Below, piece by piece: positions 1-4,663 of a DNA stretch of 5,752 nucleotides. The stretch lies in contig CALKTZ010000286.1 of the NCBI GenBank assembly GCA_937997355.1, positions 1 to 5,752 on the forward strand, read 5' to 3'. Within the stretch, counting starts at the first letter, position 1. Every line of letters begins with the position of its first letter. Made by a program: the position numbers and the translations under genes. The notes beneath the pieces were generated by a model. The model searched no databases and had not been told where the DNA came from. It worked only from the letters and a program-made list of their open reading frames with translations. The DNA is from an uncultured Planctomycetales bacterium. Its GTDB lineage: Bacteria > Planctomycetota > Planctomycetia > Isosphaerales > Isosphaeraceae.

Positions 1-46
1 AGGGGCGAGCCACATGGGATTGTGGCTCGCCCCTCTTCTGTCTTTT
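1..46 (+). terminator. Strong intrinsic terminator of an upstream gene
   Basis: Bases 1-14 and 21-34 are a perfect 14-bp inverted repeat closing a 6-base loop (15-20, TGGGAT). The stem is very GC-rich, and the bases after it on the + strand are pyrimidine-rich and end in TTTT (43-46). This is the classic rho-independent layout for a + strand transcript entering from the left. It may also act on - strand transcription coming from the tRNA gene, but the tail that would be needed for that lies outside the window, so the second role is only possible. Confidence 0.85.
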
Positions 47-69
47 CGTTGGATCGGTCGAGACCTGGC

Positions 70-148
70 CGGGAGTTGGGTTTGTGAAATCCTGTGAAAG
101 GTTTCTCAGGGCGAAAAAGCCGATTTCACAAGATTGCCGCAACTCCTG
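70..148. ncRNA. Candidate structured RNA or complex inverted repeat
   Basis: Two nested stems are visible: 70-78 with 140-148 (9 bp, one G-T wobble) and 82-91 with 122-131 (10 perfect bp, 11 with a T81-G132 wobble). The 30 bases enclosed by the inner stem divide exactly into two hairpins with no unpaired junction base: 92-109 (CTG/CAG and GAA/TTC around a T-T mismatch, loop AGGT) and 110-121 (GGC/GCC, loop GAAAAA). The wobble pairs would be mismatches in the complementary strand, which slightly favours a + strand RNA. No promoter or U-tract of its own was seen. It could instead be a DNA protein-binding site, since TGTGAAA occurs twice directly (83-89, 93-99) and once inverted (124-130). No known RNA family was recognised. 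Confidence 0.35.
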
Positions 149-168
149 AATTGGCAGTCACTTCTGAG

Positions 169-242
<74 letters not shown>

Positions 243-276
243 GGCTGGCGAGTTGCCGTTCGTTGAGGAGAAGCAA

Positions 277-305
277 ATCCTACCGAACGTCCGCGCGAAA
301 GACAA
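277..305 (-). promoter_or_regulatory. Probable sigma-70-type promoter for the tRNA-Arg gene
   Basis: On the - strand, TTGTCT (300-305; 4 of 6 match to TTGACA) is followed after exactly 17 bases by TAGGAT (277-282; 4 of 6 match to TATAAT). Transcription would begin near base 270, giving a leader of about 28 bases before the tRNA 5' end at 242. That length is normal for a tRNA precursor cut by RNase P. The stop codon of the oxidoreductase lies about 50 bases upstream, so read-through from that operon could also feed the tRNA. Confidence 0.5.
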
Positions 306-329
306 GCAGGCAGGCGATTTCCTCGTCGT

Positions 330-359
330 TCCGATTCTCGGACAGTGTGCGAATCACAC
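330..359 (-). terminator. Weak paired hairpins at the end of the oxidoreductase operon
   Basis: Two small inverted repeats lie at the 3' end of the operon. GTGTG/CACAC (345-349 with 355-359) straddles the stop codon. TCCGA/TCGGA (330-334 with 338-342) follows just after it on the - strand. Neither is followed by a T-run, so they are poor intrinsic terminators. They may only protect the mRNA end, or termination may depend on Rho. Confidence 0.2.
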
Positions 360-1403
360 GATGAGAGTCCTGCCGCATTCGGCCGATTCGTAGGCCCTCC
401 AGACGACGTCCATCGTGCGAAGCGTGTCGGCCGCGCTCGTTTCGTGGGCCTTGCCCGTGCGAAGGCCGTCGAGGAAATGCCGCTGCGTGGCGGCGTATCC
501 ATCAACATAGACCTCTTCTTCGGCCGGCAGGTTCGCGTCGATCCGTTCACAACGGCCGTCGGGAGCGATCCGCTCCAGGGAACCATCCGGGCAGAGCCGC
601 AGGGCGGCCTCGGTCCCTTCCACGACCGTTTCATTCAATGCCCATTCGGGACGTGCCTGATCGGCCGGGGCGCACCAGGTGATGTCGATCAATCCCAGCG
701 CCCCCGAGGCGAAACCGAGCAGGAGCGTCGCCACGTCGTCTCCCAGGTTCTCCAGCCCAAACCGGCCGATCTGGGCCGAGACGGTTTCGACCTCTCCCAG
801 CAGGAAACGGGCCGTGTCGATCAGGTGGCAGCCCATCTCGAAGAGGATGAGACGGGGCATCGCGGTGAAATACGGCTGATCCGCGAATCCCCCCGGCCGG
901 ATCGCCCGGGTGTCTCGATGCGCGATGCGGATGCGGATCGGACGGCCGATACGCCCCGATTCCAGCTCGGCCCGCATGACCCGATACCAGGGCCGAAACC
1001 GCCAGTTCTCGTGGATCATCACGCGAACCCCGGCCGTTTCACCGGCCCGGATCATCGCCTCGAGATCGGCCCGGCAAGGAGCCGCCGGCTTCTGGCAGAG
1101 CACATGCACGCCATGGCTCGCCGCCAGCTCCACGAGCGGCCGGTGCGAGTCGGGGCGTGTGCAGATCTCGACGAAGTCCAGGGGCGTCGCGGTTTCCGCC
1201 TCGGCCCGGAACATCTCGGCGGCGTCGGTGTATCGGCGGGCCTCGGGGAACCACCCGGCCCCCCGCCCCAGCGCATCAGGGTTCAAATCGCAGAGGGCGA
1301 CAAGCTCGGCATCGGCGATTCGGGACCATCCTTCGCGGTGGTACTGCGAGACGAATCCGCAACCGATCAATGCCCCCCGCAACGGCCGTTCAACCTCGCC
1401 CAT
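354..1403 (-). CDS. Gfo/Idh/MocA-family NAD(P)-dependent oxidoreductase
   Basis: A 349-residue cytoplasmic oxidoreductase. The N-terminal Rossmann fold shows the dinucleotide-binding motif GCGFVS at 14-19, a strand ending in CDLNP (38-42) that would contact the ribose, and EICTRPDSH (79-87). The family's conserved lysine sits in QKP (104-106); Gln replaces the more common Glu, which is a known variant. The C-terminal substrate domain has HENWRFRPWYR (131-141) and EMGCHLIDTARF (189-200), which matches the G-x-H-x-x-D active-site pattern with His193 and Asp196. Family members oxidise or reduce sugars, inositols and related polyols; the substrate here cannot be read. Length is normal. The ATG start is supported by GAGG at 1411-1414, 7 bases upstream. 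It lies 39 bp after the RNase Z-like gene on the same strand, so the two are probably one transcript. No signal peptide is visible, unlike the Tat-exported members common in planctomycetes. Confidence 0.92.
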   Translation of the reverse strand: MGEVERPLRGALIGCGFVSQYHREGWSRIADAELVALCDLNPDALGRGAGWFPEARRYTDAAEMFRAEAETATPLDFVEICTRPDSHRPLVELAASHGVHVLCQKPAAPCRADLEAMIRAGETAGVRVMIHENWRFRPWYRVMRAELESGRIGRPIRIRIAHRDTRAIRPGGFADQPYFTAMPRLILFEMGCHLIDTARFLLGEVETVSAQIGRFGLENLGDDVATLLLGFASGALGLIDITWCAPADQARPEWALNETVVEGTEAALRLCPDGSLERIAPDGRCERIDANLPAEEEVYVDGYAATQRHFLDGLRTGKAHETSAADTLRTMDVVWRAYESAECGRTLIV

Positions 1404-1410
1404 GTCGGAA

Positions 1411-1414
1411 CCTC
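1411..1414 (-). promoter_or_regulatory. Ribosome binding site of the oxidoreductase gene
   Basis: GAGG on the - strand lies 7 bases before the ATG at 1401-1403. It sits in the 39-bp gap after the upstream gene, so the second gene of the operon has its own translation start signal. Confidence 0.65.
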
Positions 1415-1442
1415 ATCGGCCTCGCCGATCGGATCGCCTCGC

Positions 1443-2351
1443 TCATAGCCAAACCTTGAGCCGCTTGCGCAGGGAATCGGGCAGGCGGCGATCGGTGATC
1501 CGCAAGATCTGGTCGGGGTGGAGCCTCGTGCTGAAGTGAGATGCGACGATTACCTCGTTTTCGAAGCGGTCGGCGCGGGCGATCAGGTCGTCGAGGTGGG
1601 TGTGCCCGAACTTGTGGATGATCGACGCGCGTTCATTGGGCGCGACGAAGGTCATCTCGAGGATGAGGATCTCGGCCTTGTAGATCTCCGGGAAGATATC
1701 GAGCCCCTGGGGGGCGGTGTCCCCCATGTAGGCGACCTTGGGAATCCGGATCTCGGCCGAAACCTCGACGCCCGAGAGCCGGAGATCACGAATCTCGTCT
1801 CCCGTCAGACCTTGATATTCCGGCTTGAGCTTCTTCCGGCGTTCCCAAACCAGGAAGCCGAGCGAGGGGATCGTGTGCCGGGTCGGGATCGTCCGGACGA
1901 CAAGCTCCCGGGATAGCTCGATCTCCTGGTTGGGGACCAATCCCACCAGCTTCACCGGCAAGCGCCCCCGGTCGAGCCGCTGATAGCCCCGGAGGACCAT
2001 CTCCACCCCCTCGACGGCCTCCTGCGGGAGATAGATCGTGGGCATCTCCATCTTCATCATCCGGCGCCTTGCCACCAGAATCGGCAAGGCCGCGATGTGA
2101 TCCAGATGCGAATGCGAGACGAACCAGGTCGGGGTCGTCATGAACGACCAGGGTTGGCCGCCGAGGTCGAAGCCGAGCTTCAATTCCGGGATTCGCCAGT
2201 AGCTTTGAACCGCGGCGCGCGAGTAGCCCTCGATCGTCAAGCCCTTGTGCGCCAGCGAACGTACCGGCGCATTGTCCACCGGGTGATCCAGCGATTCCAC
2301 CGACTCTTCGATTTCCGTCGTCAACAGCCTCTCCTTGTCGTTCCGCCCCAC
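1443..2351 (-). CDS. Metallo-beta-lactamase-fold hydrolase, RNase Z-like
   Basis: A 302-residue metal-dependent hydrolase of the metallo-beta-lactamase fold. SHSHLDH (79-85) supplies the HxHxDH zinc ligands. Further ligands are expected at His159 (RHTIPSLG), Asp211 (YMGDT), His250 (FGHTHLDD) and His272 (ASHFSTR). The HTIPSLGFLV motif, the Lys/Leu-rich stretch at 174-197 ending in SGVEV, LEMTF (231-235) and ASHFSTR (270-276) resemble the order in RNase Z, the endonuclease that trims tRNA 3' ends. A related phosphodiesterase role cannot be excluded. The family's usual glycine/proline-rich flexible arm was not obvious. The start is uncertain: the GTG at 2349-2351 has a weak ribosome site, while an in-frame TTG at 2322-2324 has AAGGAG 6 bases upstream and would give 293 residues without losing any motif. 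It is the first gene of a - strand operon with the oxidoreductase. Confidence 0.88.
   Translation of the reverse strand: MGRNDKERLLTTEIEESVESLDHPVDNAPVRSLAHKGLTIEGYSRAAVQSYWRIPELKLGFDLGGQPWSFMTTPTWFVSHSHLDHIAALPILVARRRMMKMEMPTIYLPQEAVEGVEMVLRGYQRLDRGRLPVKLVGLVPNQEIELSRELVVRTIPTRHTIPSLGFLVWERRKKLKPEYQGLTGDEIRDLRLSGVEVSAEIRIPKVAYMGDTAPQGLDIFPEIYKAEILILEMTFVAPNERASIIHKFGHTHLDDLIARADRFENEVIVASHFSTRLHPDQILRITDRRLPDSLRKRLKVWL
2331..2336 (-). promoter_or_regulatory. Strong ribosome binding site favouring a TTG start
   Basis: AAGGAG on the - strand lies 6 bases before the TTG codon at 2322-2324, in frame with the RNase Z-like gene and 9 codons inside the longer GTG-initiated version. The GTG has only a weak CGGA-type site before it. 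The first nine residues are not part of the recognisable fold, so the shorter start is plausible. Confidence 0.45.
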
Positions 2352-2394
2352 CGTCCGATGCGTCTTCCGAGTGTTCCGGCGGCGATCTCAAAAT

Positions 2395-2422
2395 CCGACT
2401 TCCTTCAACATTTCAGTATAAT
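2395..2422 (+). promoter_or_regulatory. Putative promoter of the PfkB-like gene
   Basis: A perfect TATAAT (2417-2422) stands out in GC-rich surroundings and lies 74 bases before the ATG at 2497. The best -35 is CCGACT (2395-2400, spacing 16), which matches TTGACA only at its GAC core. Transcription would start near 2429. The region lies between divergent genes and is the most AT-rich part of the intergenic space. Confidence 0.5.
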
Positions 2423-2443
2423 CAACCCGCAATCCCCGGCGAA
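2415..2443 (-). promoter_or_regulatory. Possible divergent promoter of the RNase Z-like operon
   Basis: On the - strand TATACT (2415-2420, 5 of 6 match to TATAAT) overlaps the + strand TATAAT. A weak -35, TTCGCC (2438-2443, 3 of 6), lies 17 bases upstream. Transcription would start near 2408 and give a leader of about 57 bases to the GTG, or 84 to the TTG. The overlap of the two -10 boxes would make the promoters mutually exclusive if both are real. Confidence 0.3.
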
Positions 2444-2486
2444 GCCGTGGTTTCGCCGATCCGCCGGGCGCGTTTGCTCCAAACCC

Positions 2487-2492
2487 AGGAGG
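2487..2492 (+). promoter_or_regulatory. Ribosome binding site of the PfkB-like gene
   Basis: A full AGGAGG lies 4 bases before the ATG at 2497. It fixes the start of the PfkB-like gene. It also argues against the longer open frame that runs through this region in another phase. Confidence 0.75.
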
Positions 2493-2496
2493 CTCG

Positions 2497-3606
2497 ATGA
2501 GCCGAGATATCGCGGTTTTCGGTCCGGCCTATCTCGATCGCGTGCTGCGGGTCGACGACGCGCTGATCCCCCCCGGCTTCGGCCCCCCCCTGGATCAGAG
2601 CGTGGACGGACGGCTCGGGTTCAGCGAAACCCCGGGATTGGAGATTCGCGATCCGTCGGGCTTCGAGATTCACGTCCGGTGCCCCGCCGGCTGGCCGGGT
2701 CCGGAGGGGCGGATCGAGGTCAATCGCGTCCTGCGGGCGGGCGTATCGGGCCGGCGGACGGTCCGGGGGGTTGCCTGGCAAGACGACCTCGGCGGGATGG
2801 GGGCGGGTTATGCCGCGGCCCTGGGTGGGTCGCTGGCGAGCGCGCTCGGCCCGGAGAGCGACCCGAACAGCCGGGCCATCGCGAGGCTGCTGGAGGCCGC
2901 CGGGATCGCACATCGGGCGATTGGGATCGCGGATCAACCGGCCGATTGGACCCTCCTCATCACGAGCGGAAACCACGGCGACAAGCTGCCGATCGGCTTT
3001 CGCGGCTGCCATGCGGCGATCCGGCCCGATCAGCTCGACCCTCTGATCGAAGGCATTGGGCAAACGCTCGTCGTGGCGGCCCTCCCCAATCGACTCGCGG
3101 CGCAAGTCCTGAGCGCCCCGAATGCCCGGCTGCGGTTCTTCGCCCCGGCCATGCGGAACATGCTCGACATCGAATGCCCCATCTCCTCGTTCGCGGGGAA
3201 TATCGATCTCCTTTGCTGCAATCGCCAGGAATGGGAATCGATGGAGGATCGGGAGGAAGTGGCCTGGAAGGTCTCCATCCTGGTTGTCACCGACGGGCCG
3301 AACGGCGGCACGATCCGCTTCACCGCCCCCAACGGAGATCCGGGGCGCATCTCCGTCCCGGCCTTCCCGAGAGCCCGTCCCCCCCGGGATACCAATCGGG
3401 CGGGCGAGGCCTTCGCTTCGACCCTGCTCGCCACCCTCCTCGATCATCGGTGGCCGCCGGAACAGGGGGTGATCGAGGCCGACCTGATCCGGCTGGCCGC
3501 GCTCCGAGGCTCCGCCGCCGCCGGCTTGGTCCTCGATCGGGTCGATTTCGGCTTTCCGCCCCCGGCCGAGATCGATCGGGCGGTCGCGATAGGACGCATC
3601 GACTGA
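2497..3606 (+). CDS. Divergent PfkB/ribokinase-like sugar kinase family protein
   Basis: A 369-residue cytoplasmic protein with the PfkB (ribokinase-like) layout. It has an N-terminal strand DIAVFGPAYLDRVLRVD (4-20), the glycine-rich DLGGMGAGYAAALG (97-110) in place of the usual GGxxxNxA motif, and CNRQEW (241-246) matching the N-x-x-E magnesium/phosphate motif. VVTDGPNGG (263-271) matches the VTxGxxG strand, and DTNRAGEAFAS (298-308) is the family signature. Family members phosphorylate sugars or nucleosides with ATP. Two features are odd. The signature normally reads DTxGAGDAF, so Arg301 replaces Gly and Glu304 replaces the catalytic Asp. The glycine motif also starts near residue 98 rather than near 40, implying an enlarged lid of roughly 55 residues. 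It may be a kinase with altered chemistry or a non-catalytic sugar-binding relative. An excellent AGGAGG supports the ATG. The gene is transcribed away from the RNase Z-like operon. Confidence 0.82.
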   Translation: MSRDIAVFGPAYLDRVLRVDDALIPPGFGPPLDQSVDGRLGFSETPGLEIRDPSGFEIHVRCPAGWPGPEGRIEVNRVLRAGVSGRRTVRGVAWQDDLGGMGAGYAAALGGSLASALGPESDPNSRAIARLLEAAGIAHRAIGIADQPADWTLLITSGNHGDKLPIGFRGCHAAIRPDQLDPLIEGIGQTLVVAALPNRLAAQVLSAPNARLRFFAPAMRNMLDIECPISSFAGNIDLLCCNRQEWESMEDREEVAWKVSILVVTDGPNGGTIRFTAPNGDPGRISVPAFPRARPPRDTNRAGEAFASTLLATLLDHRWPPEQGVIEADLIRLAALRGSAAAGLVLDRVDFGFPPPAEIDRAVAIGRID

Positions 3607-3617
3607 CCGGCCCCATT

Positions 3618-3650
3618 CTCCTGCCCGTCCCAGGAGCCGATCGCACGGCT
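3618..3650. other. Competing small hairpins after the PfkB-like gene
   Basis: CTCCTG/CAGGAG (3618-3623 with 3631-3636, 7-base loop) and AGCCG/CGGCT (3635-3639 with 3646-3650, 6-base loop) share two bases, so only one can form fully at a time. No T-run follows. It could be a weak or Rho-assisted stop for the PfkB-like transcript, or it could be chance in GC-rich DNA. Confidence 0.2.
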
Positions 3651-3678
3651 GGTCCGAAAATGCCGATCGGTTTACAAT
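3650..3678 (+). promoter_or_regulatory. Putative promoter of the STN-domain gene pair
   Basis: TACAAT (3673-3678, 5 of 6 match to TATAAT) is preceded at 17 bases by TGGTCC (3650-3655, 3 of 6 match to TTGACA). Transcription would start near 3685, giving a leader of about 70 bases to the ATG at 3757. It is the only AT-rich spot in the 150-bp gap after the PfkB-like gene. Confidence 0.4.
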
Positions 3679-3756
3679 CTCGCGGAGACGCCAGGGGCGA
3701 TTCGATCCCGAGCGAGATCGCCGGACGAGGATGAAGCCCATCCCGAGGATTGAGGC

Positions 3757-4635
3757 ATGAACCCCAAACAATCGATCATCGTCCTCTACAGCGGCGGGTT
3801 GCTGTGTCTCCTCACTTCGGCCTGGGTTGGATTGTACGGCCGGACTCCGCCGCCCCCCCAGGATCAGCCGCAGCCGATCGTCCAGGCCAAACCGGCGGAA
3901 CCCGGGGCCGACCACACCGAGGAAGTGACACCATCTTCGAGGAAGCCCCATCATCTCGGGCCGATGCCTCCAGCTTCTGATTCAACAGGAGGCGTCTCGT
4001 CGATCCAGCAGGCGATGGTTCGGGTCTTCCGCCTCCCATTCTCGAAACCGACCACTCTCGAAGAAGTGCGAGCATATCTCCAGAAAACGCTCAAACTGCC
4101 GGTCGTGCTCGACGTCGCGGCACTCGCCCGGCAGGGGCTCAAGCCCGAATCCACGGTGCAGCTCGAACTCGACGGCGTGCGGCTCAAGACGGGGCTTCAG
4201 CTCCTGCTCGATCAGGTCGGCCTGACCTTTCGCGTCGTCCCCGAGGACGAGCTCCTGGTCCTCACCGACAAGGAAGGGAGCGACGACCCCCTCACCAGGA
4301 TCTGGGCCGAGATCCGGCAGCTTCATCGCGACCTGCACGACGTCCAGGACAGCGTCGACGACCTGATCGACTTCCTGGTTCCCGAGGATGCGGAACTCCG
4401 GATGCACAGGCCGACGATCATCGAGGAAATGCCCGAAGCCCGGGAACGACCGGCCCCGAAAGATGGGGAGGAAGCCGGACCGGGCTCCTCGCGGCCGTCG
4501 CCGACCGGCCCGGGCGGGCACGAACCCGGGCGACGCTCGGGGGGACGGATCAAGCCGAGCCCGCCGACTCAGCCCCCCTCCCCCGAGAACTCACCGAAGC
4601 GGATCCCCCTTTCGCATCCTCACAAACGAGCCTGA
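3757..4635 (+). CDS. Membrane-anchored protein with STN-like domain and Pro-rich tail
   Basis: A 292-residue protein that I cannot name. Residues 7-28 form a single hydrophobic segment after a short Lys-containing start, which suits an uncleaved signal anchor or signal peptide. A proline-rich linker (31-50) follows. Residues about 90-170 resemble the secretin/TonB N-terminal (STN) fold: a LEEVRAYLQKTLKLPVVLD helix-strand unit, then VQLELDGVRLKTGLQLLLDQVGLTF (134-158) and DELLVLT (164-170). Such domains occur in planctomycete envelope proteins and in secretin periplasmic regions. Residues 177-208 are a charged amphipathic helix that could form a coiled coil. Residues 228-292 are Pro/Gly/Ser/Arg-rich and probably disordered. 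GAGGAT at 3745-3750 is a fair ribosome site. No secretin pore domain is present, so it is not itself a secretin. The next gene starts 28 bp downstream on the same strand and is probably co-transcribed. Confidence 0.75.
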   Translation: MNPKQSIIVLYSGGLLCLLTSAWVGLYGRTPPPPQDQPQPIVQAKPAEPGADHTEEVTPSSRKPHHLGPMPPASDSTGGVSSIQQAMVRVFRLPFSKPTTLEEVRAYLQKTLKLPVVLDVAALARQGLKPESTVQLELDGVRLKTGLQLLLDQVGLTFRVVPEDELLVLTDKEGSDDPLTRIWAEIRQLHRDLHDVQDSVDDLIDFLVPEDAELRMHRPTIIEEMPEARERPAPKDGEEAGPGSSRPSPTGPGGHEPGRRSGGRIKPSPPTQPPSPENSPKRIPLSHPHKRA

Positions 4636-4663
4636 CCGTATTCTGAAAGCGGGAATCGACATC

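Noticed and set aside
83..130. CRP/FNR-type operator
   Set aside because: TGTGA halves are present but no TGTGA-N6-TCACA arrangement occurs, and no regulated start lies close by.
345..1448. + strand open frame of 367 codons
   Set aside because: Antisense to the oxidoreductase, which has clear Rossmann and active-site motifs and a ribosome site. The antisense product has no fold-like pattern.
2583..2590. Run of eight C as a slippage or phase-variation site
   Set aside because: The PfkB-like frame is intact through it, and C-runs of 6-8 occur in other genes here because Pro codons are mostly CCC. No alternative product is evident.
2097..3734. Long + strand open frame of 545 codons
   Set aside because: It runs across the 5' half of the RNase Z-like gene on the other strand, the intergenic promoter, and the PfkB-like gene in another phase. 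Its product is Arg/Gly/Pro-rich without motifs, as expected for a shadow frame in GC-rich DNA.
3757..3843. Lipoprotein signal in the STN-domain protein
   Set aside because: Cys17 is preceded by GLL rather than the L-[AS]-[GA] needed for a lipobox, and the hydrophobic segment continues past it.
2422..3954. Long - strand open frame of 510 codons
   Set aside because: Antisense to the PfkB-like gene and the start of the STN-domain gene. It has no motifs and low-complexity Arg/Gly content, while the + strand gene has family motifs and an AGGAGG.
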